DNA of 64,000 nt from Paraburkholderia sp041321145 (GTDB lineage: Bacteria > Pseudomonadota > Gammaproteobacteria > Burkholderiales > Burkholderiaceae), in the NCBI RefSeq assembly GCF_041321145.1, contig NZ_JBGGWA010000011.1, positions 62,001 to 126,000 on the forward strand, given 5' to 3'. Below, piece by piece: positions 54,092-62,395 of the stretch (the first letter of the stretch is position 1; every line of letters begins with the position of its first letter). The position numbers and the translations under genes are program-made. The notes under the pieces are model-generated. The model saw only the letters and a list, made by a program, of their open reading frames with translations. It ran no database searches and had not been told where the DNA came from.

Positions 54092-55552
54092 CTAGACGGA
54101 CGTTCGCGACGGCGTCGCCGGCGGTAGATCGACCGACGGTGTTGCGGTACTGACACTCGGCATCACCACATGAATGTCGGTGCCGTTCGGCACGCCGCGC
54201 CGGATATCGAAGCGGCCGCCGTGCGCGGCGACGCGCTGACGCATGCCGAGCAGCCCGTGGGTGTGCGTGCGCTTCAGATCGGCGGGCATGATGCCGACGC
54301 CGTTGTCGGCGATATGCAGGGTCACCTGGCCGTCGCCGACCTGCAAGGCGATCGATACCTTCGAGGCGCGTGCGTACTTGGCGGCGTTGGTGAGTGACTC
54401 CTGCGCGACGCGAAAGAGTGCGATCTCGGTTTGCTCGTCGAGCTGGATGTCGTCGGCGGGCAGGTGCGATTCGAGTGTCCAGTTGTTGCGCTGCGCGGCT
54501 TCGTCGGCGAGCGTGCGCAGCGCGGTGACGAGTCCGAAGTTCGCCAGCACGGTGGGCCGCATGTCTTCGATGATGCGGCGCTTCAGCGCAATGCCCTGGT
54601 CGAGATTAGCGAGCGCGCGCTTGAGCTTCTCCGAGATGTCCGGCTCGCTGTCCTTCAGTTTTCGGTTGGCCCAGGCCACATCCATCTTGCTCGCGGTCAG
54701 AATCGCGCCGAGCTCGTCGTGCAGTTCGCGCGCGAGCTGGGTCTTTTCGTTTTCGCTGACTGCCTGCAAATGCCAGCCGAGCGCTTCGAGCTGGCGCGTG
54801 CGTTCATTGACGAGCTGATCGAGTTCTTCCTGTTGCGTGATCAGTTGACGCTGCACGCGCGCCTGGCGATCGATCTGGATGCCGAGATTGCGAAACAGCA
54901 GGATGAACAGCACGATGTTCAGCGCTGACAGCCCCGCCGCGCACAGCGTGGAGATACGCTGGTCGGCGCGGCTTGCGTCGAGGGCGTGCTGCGCGCGGCG
55001 CTCCTCGTTGTCGCGCAGCAGCGTGAGCGTGCTGTCGACCAGCGCGGCATCGGCGGGATTGGCCTCGATCGCGCTACCGCAGGCGCCGAGAGCGAGCGGA
55101 TGCGACGCCGCGCGTTGCAATGCAGCAGCGCCTGCACCGATGCGCGCTTCGATCAGTCCGCGAATCTGGGTGAAGCTTGCGAGCTCGGCACTGTCTGCGT
55201 TGCCGCTGCGGTAGAACCGGTTCAACTGCTGCTCGCTCTGGCGGATCCGCCCGGCGGTGGCGCAAAAGCCTTCAGCAGAGGCATCCTGCTTCGTCAGAAG
55301 AAAGTCGCTCTGGTGCGCGCTCAGGCGGGATAACTGATTCGCGAGCGTGCTCAGTTGCACGGTCACGTCGCGCGCCTCGAGCGCGGTTTCGTATTCGGCG
55401 GTAATGCGCTCGCGCGCCGTCTCGAGAATCACGAGGCCGCCGACGGTGATGACAATCGCCACGGTCATCGCAATCGCCCAACTGCGATTGCGCATCCAGT
55501 CACTGAGTCGCGCTGCGGCCCTTGGGTTTTGCGTGTTCGGCACGTTCGGCAC
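54092..55552 (-). CDS. NarX-type sensor histidine kinase
   Basis: 486 residues. TM1 (~28-47), a periplasmic helical domain resembling CHASE3 (~50-195), TM2 (~205-222), coiled coil (~225-260), HisKA_3 dimerisation domain with phospho-acceptor His in LARELHDELGAIL, and HATPase with NGVGIM and GLLGMRQRV. Likely partner is the NarL-type regulator encoded ~1.5 kb away on the other strand. Signal unknown. Confidence 0.92.
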   Translation of the reverse strand: MPNVPNTQNPRAAARLSDWMRNRSWAIAMTVAIVITVGGLVILETARERITAEYETALEARDVTVQLSTLANQLSRLSAHQSDFLLTKQDASAEGFCATAGRIRQSEQQLNRFYRSGNADSAELASFTQIRGLIEARIGAGAAALQRAASHPLALGACGSAIEANPADAALVDSTLTLLRDNEERRAQHALDASRADQRISTLCAAGLSALNIVLFILLFRNLGIQIDRQARVQRQLITQQEELDQLVNERTRQLEALGWHLQAVSENEKTQLARELHDELGAILTASKMDVAWANRKLKDSEPDISEKLKRALANLDQGIALKRRIIEDMRPTVLANFGLVTALRTLADEAAQRNNWTLESHLPADDIQLDEQTEIALFRVAQESLTNAAKYARASKVSIALQVGDGQVTLHIADNGVGIMPADLKRTHTHGLLGMRQRVAAHGGRFDIRRGVPNGTDIHVVMPSVSTATPSVDLPPATPSRTSV

Positions 55553-55714
55553 ATTCGGCTCCTAAGCTGGGCATGAGTGTAACGTCGTAACGCTGCCGTA
55601 ATCCAATGTAAGCGGATTCTCACACGAAAACCGGAGTGCATCGGAATGCGCCCACCTCCGCTGATCGATAGGATGAACCTGATTGTTCAATGATTCATTC
55701 TGGAGGAAGCCATC

Positions 55715-55891
55715 ATGCTGAAATGGGCATTGTTCTTTGCCGTCGTGGCGGTGATTGCCGGCCTTCTTGGCTTTACCGGCGTAGCCGCGGGCGCGGCGGC
55801 GATTGCGAAGTTCCTGTTTGTCGTGTTCGTGATTCTGTGCGTGGTGTTCCTCGTACTCGGCTTCGTGGTGACGAAGAAAATCGTCGACTAG
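55715..55891 (+). CDS. DUF1328 small membrane protein, copy 1
   Basis: 58 residues, GGAGGAAG ribosome-binding site. Two hydrophobic segments around the family signature GFTGVAAGAAAIAKFLF. YtjA-like inner-membrane mini-protein, often stress-inducible. Divergent from the sensor kinase, followed by a second copy 90 bp later. Confidence 0.92.
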   Translation: MLKWALFFAVVAVIAGLLGFTGVAAGAAAIAKFLFVVFVILCVVFLVLGFVVTKKIVD

Positions 55892-55981
55892 CGCCGCTCA
55901 ACGAGGAGGGTGTGCGCCGCTTTCGCCCGCCGTGAGAGAGCGGTTCGCTTTGCGCGGATACCAACAAGAAGGAGAGTCGCC

Positions 55982-56143
55982 ATGCTTCACTATGCCATCG
56001 TCTTTTTCGTGATTGCGATCATTGCGGCTGTGTTCGGCTTTACCGGGATTGCAGCCGGGGCGGCTGAAATCGCGAAGATTCTGTTCTACATTTTCCTTGT
56101 CGTGTTCGTGGTCACGCTGCTGCTCGGCGTATTCCGAACGTAG
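55982..56143 (+). CDS. DUF1328 small membrane protein, copy 2
   Basis: 53 residues, AAGGAGAG ribosome-binding site. Paralogue of the preceding gene (FGFTGIAAGAAEIAKILF), differing mainly at both ends. Tandem duplication within a candidate stress operon with the ferritin-like gene downstream. Confidence 0.92.
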   Translation: MLHYAIVFFVIAIIAAVFGFTGIAAGAAEIAKILFYIFLVVFVVTLLLGVFRT

Positions 56144-56229
56144 ACGGGCAGTTCGTCCTTGTAGCGGCACATCAGGCGCGATTCGTGCGTGATGCGCAAT
56201 TCCCCCATACAGGATAAAGGAGAAATTCA

Positions 56230-56802
56230 ATGTCGAAGTCATCTGGCGCCCACGGCGCGGCATCTCAATCCAGCGATCCGTTCGTGATGGACATCAAGAA
56301 GATCCGCGATGACGCGCGCAAGCACATGTCGGATGGTGCCGTCACGCAAACCTACGGCGCGGACCGCGCGACGGTGCTGAAGTTGCTCAACGACTCGCTG
56401 GCCACGGAGATTGTCTGCGTGTTGCGCTATAAGCGCCATCATTTCATGGCCAAAGGCATCAACTCCGAGGCCGTGGCCGCGGAATTCGCCGAGCATGCGG
56501 CGGAAGAGCAGGAGCACGCCGACCTTATTGCCGAGCGCATCGTACAGCTTGGCGGCGAGCCGGATTTTGCACCTGACGGCTTGAAGACGCGTTCGCATTC
56601 GGAATACAAGGAAGGTGAGAATCTGACGGACATGATTCGCGAGAATCTGGTCGCCGAGCGCATTGCGATCGATACGTATCGCGAGATCGTGCGTTATCTC
56701 GGCGAGAAGGACGTGACGACGCGCCGTATGTTCGAAGAAATTCTCGCTGTCGAAGAAGAGCATGCCGACGATATGGCAGATCTGCTCGAAGGCCGCGAGT
56801 AA
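56230..56802 (+). CDS. Ferritin-like (bacterioferritin/DPS-type) protein
   Basis: 190 residues, AAAGGAGA ribosome-binding site. Four-helix di-iron bundle: LATEIVCVLRYKRHHF, AEHAAEEQEHADLIAERI (ExxH), NLVAERIAIDTYREIV and EILAVEEEHADDMADLL (ExxH). About 40 extra N-terminal residues. Likely oxidises and stores iron or protects DNA in stress. In a run with two DUF1328 genes. Confidence 0.9.
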   Translation: MSKSSGAHGAASQSSDPFVMDIKKIRDDARKHMSDGAVTQTYGADRATVLKLLNDSLATEIVCVLRYKRHHFMAKGINSEAVAAEFAEHAAEEQEHADLIAERIVQLGGEPDFAPDGLKTRSHSEYKEGENLTDMIRENLVAERIAIDTYREIVRYLGEKDVTTRRMFEEILAVEEEHADDMADLLEGRE

Positions 56803-57007
56803 CGATACACAAGCGGATGCACGAGCGCATCCCGGGGCCATTGCGAGCGGCATGCCGCTTTGGCCGCGGCGTCTGTGCGAGCGATGCGGCGGGCGTGGGC
56901 GGTCTGAATGGTTTCCCGCGCGGCCATGGGCCGCTGTGCTGCTACAGCTGCGTGTCTGCGGCTGTGTCGCCACGTCTTCGGCGAAAGCGTGCCCGGAGAT
57001 CATTACA

Positions 57008-57682
57008 ATGTCTGCTTTGGAGCAATCCTATTGCCCGGACAACCAAACGATGATTCGAGTGTTGATAGCTGACGACCATGCGATCGTCCGAGGTGGTTTC
57101 AGACAGTTCGTCGCTGACGAGCCGGACATGTGCGTCGCGGCGGAAGCCGCGACCGGCGACGAAACCATTAGCCTCGTGCGGGAGCAGGCGTTCGATGTCG
57201 TGCTGCTCGACATCGCGATGCCCGACAAGAACGGCATCGACACGTTACGTGTGATCAAGCAGGTGCGCCCCGAGCAGGGCGTCCTGATTCTGTCGGGCTA
57301 TCCGGAGAGTCAATACGCGATCAACCTGCTGCGCGCGGGCGCGAACGGCTATCTGAACAAAGACTGCGAGCCCGATGAGATTGTGCGGGCAATCCGCGCG
57401 GTGGCTCGGGGGCATCGTTATCTGTCGGAAGCGGTGGCCGACACGCTTGCCGACAACCTCGACAAGCCCGCCGTGGGACGGCCGCACGAAGCGCTATCGG
57501 AGCGCGAGTTCCAGATTTTCTGCAAGCTCGCGGCGGGGCAGATTCCGACCGACATTGCGGAGGAATTGCATTTGTCCGTGAAAACGGTGAGTACTTACCG
57601 GGCTCGCGTGTTGGAGAAGATGCGGTTGGCGAACAATGCCGATCTGACTTATTACGCGATCAAGAACGGCTTGATCGAATAA
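57008..57682 (+). CDS. NarL/FixJ-type response regulator
   Basis: 224 residues if the ATG with GGAG eight bases upstream is used; a start 14 codons later (MIRVLIADDH) also fits the family. Receiver domain with DDH, phospho-acceptor Asp in VVLLDIAMPD and K in LNKDCEP; C-terminal LuxR helix-turn-helix with LSEREFQIFCKLAAGQ and LHLSVKTVSTYRARVLEKM. Probable partner of the NarX-like kinase. Its stop overlaps the start of the next gene by one base. Confidence 0.92.
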   Translation: MSALEQSYCPDNQTMIRVLIADDHAIVRGGFRQFVADEPDMCVAAEAATGDETISLVREQAFDVVLLDIAMPDKNGIDTLRVIKQVRPEQGVLILSGYPESQYAINLLRAGANGYLNKDCEPDEIVRAIRAVARGHRYLSEAVADTLADNLDKPAVGRPHEALSEREFQIFCKLAAGQIPTDIAEELHLSVKTVSTYRARVLEKMRLANNADLTYYAIKNGLIE

Positions 57683-58131
57683 TGAACGATCGAGATACAC
57701 CGATGAACAGCGAATCGAACACCGTTGCCGAGCCAGCCGGTCCCGCGCCGTTGCGCGTGCTGTTGATCGAGGATTCGCCGCTGATCCGAAGAAGCCTGGT
57801 CGAGGCGATCGACGCCTCCGGTTTGCTGCAGGTGGCCGCGTACGCGGATTCCGCCGATGAGGCTATTGCGCTGTTGAGCGATGAGGCTTTTGATGCGGTG
57901 ATTGTGGACTTGCAGTTGAAGCAGGGGTCAGGGGTGCCGGTGCTGGCTTACTTGCAGCGCGAGGGGCTGATCGATGCGGTTTTTGCTGCGGTGCTGACTA
58001 ATCATGCGTTGCCGGCTTATCGGGCGCGGTGTGAGCAGTATGGGGTTCGGCACTTTTACGATAAATCGTTTGAGTTTGATCGGGTGATTGATGCGTTGCA
58101 TGAGTATGCGTTTGCGAGGGGGGGGCGGTAA
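57682..58131 (+). CDS. Receiver-only response regulator
   Basis: 149 residues. Single receiver domain: IEDSPLIRR, phospho-acceptor Asp in AVIVDLQLKQG, Thr in AVLTNH and Lys in FYDKSFEF; no output domain. Start overlaps the preceding stop (TAATG), so translation is coupled. It may act as phosphate sink or bind a partner. Ends with a run of eight G (58118-58125) inside the last codons. Confidence 0.9.
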   Translation: MNDRDTPMNSESNTVAEPAGPAPLRVLLIEDSPLIRRSLVEAIDASGLLQVAAYADSADEAIALLSDEAFDAVIVDLQLKQGSGVPVLAYLQREGLIDAVFAAVLTNHALPAYRARCEQYGVRHFYDKSFEFDRVIDALHEYAFARGGR

Positions 58132-58600
58132 GTGGTTTTTGCGCGCGTGACGATGACAAGGCCAGTCGTCCTAACCGGGTGTTCGCACTGGGCCTACTCA
58201 AGATCATCCTCGGCGCGTGCCTTCCGCGCCTTGTCCGTGTGCTGGCTGTGATCCCCCAGACTCGATGCCGCATACACCCCTCGCGCTCTTTCTTATCCAG
58301 GGCCACCCAGACAAGCCAGGCCCCACTTCCATCTCGCGTTCAAACTCGCTTGATTCGATGAGCCCCAAGGCACTCCTCACCGTAGCTTAAGCGGCCGTCG
58401 TACCGAGCAAGGTGCGTTTCCCGCTCACGCCGTATGGGTTTCGATCGGCGTGTTATGCGGCGCGGAAATTGCTCGAAGTTATCGCATCACGGCCAACGGC
58501 GCGCTGGATGGGCCGGCGGCGGCCGAAAGACGTTTATCTCCGGCTACTCGAACGACGTATTGCCGAATATCCGGAATGTCTCGCAGGAGTCCCCGATCTC
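58132..58600. other. Intergenic region before rhodanese gene
   Basis: About 470 bp without a recognised gene. The rhodanese frame is open from 58412, but that extension has no ribosome-binding site or family similarity that I can see. Confidence 0.5.
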
Positions 58601-60202
58601 ATGAGTTTCGTTAAAGAGTTCCGTACCCGATCATTCGAAGGCGTGCGCCGCGCGCTCCTCGAGGGCGAGGAAATCGCACTCGTCGACGTGCGCGAGGAAG
58701 ATCCGCACGCGCGCAGCCATCCGCTGTTCGCTGCAAATCTGTCGCTGTCGCGGCTCGAACTGGAGGCGCCCGTGCGCTTGCCGCGCCGCGATGTGCCGAT
58801 CGTCGTGTTCGACGCTGGCGAAGGGCTCGCCGAACGCGCGGCGCGGCGTCTGAGCGAGTTGCACTATGGCAACGTCGCGCTGCTCGACGGCGGTTTGCAA
58901 GGCTGGCGGGACGCCGGCGGAGAGCTGTTCCAGGACGTCAACGTGCCGAGCAAGGCGTTCGGCGAACTGGTCGAAAGCGAGCGGCATACGCCGTCGCTGA
59001 CGGCGCCGCAGGTGCTGGCGTTGCTCGATCGCGAAGCCGATGTGGTGGTGCTCGACGCGCGCCGCTTCGACGAATACCAGACCCTGAATATTCCGGGCAG
59101 CATCAGCGTACCGGGCGCTGAGCTGGTGCTGCGCGCGCGGCAGCTCGCCCCAAATCCGTCCACACGGATCATTGTCAATTGCGCGGGGCGCACGCGCAGC
59201 ATTATCGGCGCGCAGTCGCTGATCAATGCAGGCGTGCCGAATCCTGTCGCGGCGCTGCGCAATGGCACCATCGGCTGGACCCTCGCCGGTCAGGCGCTCG
59301 CGCACGGCAGCTCGCGCCGCTTCGATCCGATCGTCGACGATAAGTGCCGGCTCGCCGCCGCTGATTCAGCGCGCCAGGTGGCGGACCGTGCGCAAGTGGG
59401 CCGCACCTCGCGCGACGAAGCGCGACGCTGGGTCGGCGAAGCGGTACGCACCGTGTATCGCTTCGACGTGCGCACGCCCGAAGAATACGAAGCGGGCCAC
59501 GTGCCCGGTTTTCGCAGTGCGCCGGGCGGGCAGTTGGTGCAGGAGACCGACATGTTCGCGCCGGTGCGCGGCGCGCGCGTGATCCTCGCCGACAACGACG
59601 GGGCGCGCGCGAACATGACCGCGTCGTGGCTCGCGCAGATGAACGTCGAGGTGTATGTGGTCGATGGCCTGACGGCTTCTGACTTCAGCGAAAAAGGCGT
59701 TGCGCCCGCGGCGCGCCATGCACCCACACCGCCTGCCGTCGATGAGATCACGCCGGCTGAACTGGTCACGCTGCTGCAATCGCCCGGCACGGTCGTGCTG
59801 GATTTCACGAGCAGCGCGAATTATGTGAAACGCCATATTCCGGGCGCGTGGTTTGCGATTCGCGGGCAACTCGACGAAGCGTTGCGCAAGCTGCCCGATG
59901 CAAAACGTTATGTGGTGACTTGCGGCAGCAGTCTGCTTGCGCGCTTCGCCGCGCCTGAGTTGGCGGTGTTGGCGGCCAAGCCGGTGCAGGTGCTGAGTGG
60001 CGGTACGAGTGCGTGGATCGAAGCGGACTTACCGGTCGAAAGCGGCGAGACGCGCCTCGCATCGCCGCGCATCGATCGTTATCGGCGTCCGTATGAGGGA
60101 ACCGATAACGCACGCGAAGCAATGAACGCGTATCTGCAATGGGAGTACGGTCTCGTCGCACAACTTGGGCGCGATGGGACACACGGTTTTCGTGTGATTT
60201 GA
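58601..60202 (+). CDS. Four-domain rhodanese-like sulfurtransferase
   Basis: 533 residues made of four rhodanese domains (~1-115, 125-240, 275-385, 405-515). Active-site loops differ: domain 2 has IVNCAGRTRS and domain 4 has VVTCGSSLLA, both with Cys; domains 1 and 3 have FDAGEG and LADNDGARA, no Cys. Domains 2 and 4 should carry persulfide while 1 and 3 are structural or regulatory. Cytosolic. The C-terminus ends QWEYGLVAQLGRDGTHGFRV. Such proteins often act with cysteine or thiol dioxygenases; none is adjacent. Confidence 0.88.
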   Translation: MSFVKEFRTRSFEGVRRALLEGEEIALVDVREEDPHARSHPLFAANLSLSRLELEAPVRLPRRDVPIVVFDAGEGLAERAARRLSELHYGNVALLDGGLQGWRDAGGELFQDVNVPSKAFGELVESERHTPSLTAPQVLALLDREADVVVLDARRFDEYQTLNIPGSISVPGAELVLRARQLAPNPSTRIIVNCAGRTRSIIGAQSLINAGVPNPVAALRNGTIGWTLAGQALAHGSSRRFDPIVDDKCRLAAADSARQVADRAQVGRTSRDEARRWVGEAVRTVYRFDVRTPEEYEAGHVPGFRSAPGGQLVQETDMFAPVRGARVILADNDGARANMTASWLAQMNVEVYVVDGLTASDFSEKGVAPAARHAPTPPAVDEITPAELVTLLQSPGTVVLDFTSSANYVKRHIPGAWFAIRGQLDEALRKLPDAKRYVVTCGSSLLARFAAPELAVLAAKPVQVLSGGTSAWIEADLPVESGETRLASPRIDRYRRPYEGTDNAREAMNAYLQWEYGLVAQLGRDGTHGFRVI

Positions 60203-60364
60203 GGGGCTTGCTCGAGCGAGCTTCGCTCGCTGCTTCCCTTTGCCTTGACGCGGCCTGCCGGAGTCCCTCCATGAATGCCCCGTTGACGGTGCCATCAACC
60301 GTGAATCATCTGCCAATTCGGTGTAAACGCGCTCTCGTCTAAATCCGCCAATCCGTTTAGATTA

Positions 60365-60592
60365 GCTGCACTTGAAGGCTTATCGAGGGACCAGGGCGAC
60401 CAAACAAGCAGCGGTCTGTCATTCCGGCGAGGGCGCAAGGTCAGAGGCCAAGGTCTCTCACCGCTTCGCCCGGGACCAGGCCGCTGCGCGTCGTCCGCGG
60501 TGCTGCGTTTCAGGCAGCTGTTCGGCTGCCTTCACTTTCCCGGTTGACCGTATCGACCGACCTGGCGACGCTTTGCACAGCGTCGCCTTTTT
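60365..60592 (+). ncRNA. Candidate small RNA
   Basis: Proposed transcript ending at a textbook terminator with no gene before it. Internal hairpin GGCAGC/GCTGCC at 60513-60530 and several GC-rich complementary stretches suggest structure. The 5' end is a guess, placed after a TAGATT -10-like sequence at 60358-60363. It could also be the long 3' UTR of the rhodanese mRNA. No known family recognised. Confidence 0.3.
60564..60592 (+). terminator. Orphan intrinsic terminator
   Basis: GGCGACGCT/AGCGTCGCC, perfect 9-bp stem, 6-base loop, then five T. Confidence 0.9.
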
Positions 60593-60810
60593 GCTTGTGG
60601 CGCCGGTTTTCCGATACCTCGCCGCGCCATCGCATTCCGCCACAAGTCACCATCGTACGATGGCCCACAGTCGCCTTGCCGCCCTCGCTCGCGGTTTTTT
60701 CCGTGCGCGGTTATCCTGTAAGCACGCCCGAAAGGAAGTCCCCCTTGGGGACACCCTACACAACGGGATGTGGGCGAATTGCTGGTCCGCATCCGTACAG
60801 GAAACTTGCT

Positions 60811-61362
60811 GTGAGCCTCAAACTGCTTACCGTCGCCATGCTGGCCGCGTGCGTTGCACTGACCGGTTGCGACGACCAACAGAGCGACCGTGCCGTGCAA
60901 AAACTCAAGGAATTATTCAACGCCGTCAAGCCGGATGCGTTATTGCTCAAGGGTATGACGCCCGGCGTCACGACCGAGGCGCAGATCCGCGATCAGATGG
61001 GCAAGCCGGAAACCGAGCGCACATTCACCGATGGCTCGAAGCGCTTCGAATATCCGCGCGGCCCGCAAGGGCTGAACACTTACATGGTCGATATCGACCG
61101 TGAAGGCAAATTGCAATCCATCACGCAAGTGCTGACGGGCGACAACTTCGGGAAGATTCGCATCGGCATGAGCGAAGACGAAGTGCGCCGCCTGCTCGGC
61201 AAGCCTGGCCAGATCGCGGTGTTTCCACTGAAGCCGGAAACCGTATGGAGCTGGAAGTGGCGTGAGGGCGGTGTGACCGAAGAAGGCATTTTCAACGTGC
61301 ACTTCGATCAGTATCAGAAGGTGTACACGACATCGCGCTCCGACGTGATACGCGGGCGGTAG
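60811..61362 (+). CDS. BamE/SmpA-like lipoprotein
   Basis: 183 residues with a GTG start after AGGAAA; the sequence from it (VSLKLLTVAMLAACVALTGC) is a proper lipoprotein signal with lipobox LTGC. Two BamE-like halves: MTPGVTTEAQIRDQMGKPE and IGMSEDEVRRLLGKPGQ. Likely an outer-membrane-anchored envelope protein in the BamE/OmlA fold; not necessarily BamE itself. Followed 21 bp later by the patatin gene. Confidence 0.85.
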   Translation: MSLKLLTVAMLAACVALTGCDDQQSDRAVQKLKELFNAVKPDALLLKGMTPGVTTEAQIRDQMGKPETERTFTDGSKRFEYPRGPQGLNTYMVDIDREGKLQSITQVLTGDNFGKIRIGMSEDEVRRLLGKPGQIAVFPLKPETVWSWKWREGGVTEEGIFNVHFDQYQKVYTTSRSDVIRGR

Positions 61363-61383
61363 CCGAAAGAAGGCAGGGAACGG

Positions 61384-62337
61384 ATGATACGTCGACGTCG
61401 ATACAGCAGGATCGGGCTGGTGTTGGGTGGCGGTGCCGCGCGCGGTTGGGCGCACATCGGCGCGATTCGCGCGTTGCACGATGCGGGCATCAAGCCGGAC
61501 GTGGTGTGCGGCACGTCGATCGGCGCGCTGGTCGGCGCCGTGTATGCGAATGGCGACCTCGACTGGCTCGAAGAATGGGTGTCACGACTCACCTGGCAAA
61601 CAGTGGTGCGGCTGCTCGATCTGCGGTTTTCGGGCGGCTTGCTGGGTGGGCGCAAGGTGATCCAGCTGTTCGCGGACAAATTCGACGGCCGCTCGATTGC
61701 GCAGTTGAACATGCCGTTCGCGGCGGTGGCCACGGAACTCGATTCGGGCCGCGAGAGCTGGTTGCAGGACGGCAGCGTGCTCGACGCGGTGCGCGCCTCG
61801 ATTGCGATTCCCGGAATTTTCACGCCGGTGTGGCACAACGGCGTGTGGCTGGTGGACGGCGGTTTGAGCAACCCGGTGCCGGTCTCGGTGGCGCGCGGCA
61901 TGCGGGCGGACTGCGTGATCGCCGTAGATTTGAACAACGATATTCTGAATGGCCGCGATTTCGGCGGTGCGGTGGTGGATACGCCGGCGCTCGATCCGGC
62001 TGAGCCGCCGCCGGTCGCGCTGCGCCGCAACGGCAAACCGTGGCCGCGCTGGCTTGCACCCGCCGACGCTCTTGCTACCAGCGATGTGCGCGTGCCGCCG
62101 CCGCCGAGCGCGCGCGTGCCGTCCATGCTCAGTTCGATCGCGCAAAGCATCGACATCATGCAGGTGCGAATTTCGCGCAGCCGCTTGGCCGGCGAGCCGG
62201 CGGATATCCTGATTCAGCCGCGGCTGGGCGGCATGGGGATTTTCGACTTTCACCGGGCGGGGCCGGCGATAGAAGAAGGGCGCGCGGCGGTGGAATATAT
62301 GTTGCCGGCGATTCGGGCCAGGTTGGGGATTGACTAA
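61384..62337 (+). CDS. Patatin-like phospholipase (RssA-type)
   Basis: 317 residues. Oxyanion motif LGGGAARGWAHIG, nucleophile GTSIG (Ser) and catalytic DGG (Asp) in LVDGGLSNPVPVSVA form the Ser-Asp dyad. An extra Pro-rich insertion (~200-240) is present. Cytosolic or membrane-associated lipid acyl hydrolase, substrate unknown. Probably cotranscribed with the preceding lipoprotein. Confidence 0.9.
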   Translation: MIRRRRYSRIGLVLGGGAARGWAHIGAIRALHDAGIKPDVVCGTSIGALVGAVYANGDLDWLEEWVSRLTWQTVVRLLDLRFSGGLLGGRKVIQLFADKFDGRSIAQLNMPFAAVATELDSGRESWLQDGSVLDAVRASIAIPGIFTPVWHNGVWLVDGGLSNPVPVSVARGMRADCVIAVDLNNDILNGRDFGGAVVDTPALDPAEPPPVALRRNGKPWPRWLAPADALATSDVRVPPPPSARVPSMLSSIAQSIDIMQVRISRSRLAGEPADILIQPRLGGMGIFDFHRAGPAIEEGRAAVEYMLPAIRARLGID

Positions 62338-62395
62338 GGGCGGTCGAACCACCCGGTCGTAGCGGGTTCTGGGCGATATGGCGTTATTGCCCAAT

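Larger units (their letters stand above)
60203..60810. other. 600-bp gap with structured, terminated region
   Basis: No protein gene recognised. The second half is rich in inverted repeats and ends a possible transcript with a strong intrinsic terminator at 60564-60592, 360 bp after the rhodanese stop. Confidence 0.6.

Noticed and set aside
58412..58600. N-terminal extension of the rhodanese
   Set aside because: In frame but without ribosome-binding site or recognisable sequence; the internal ATG fits the family start.
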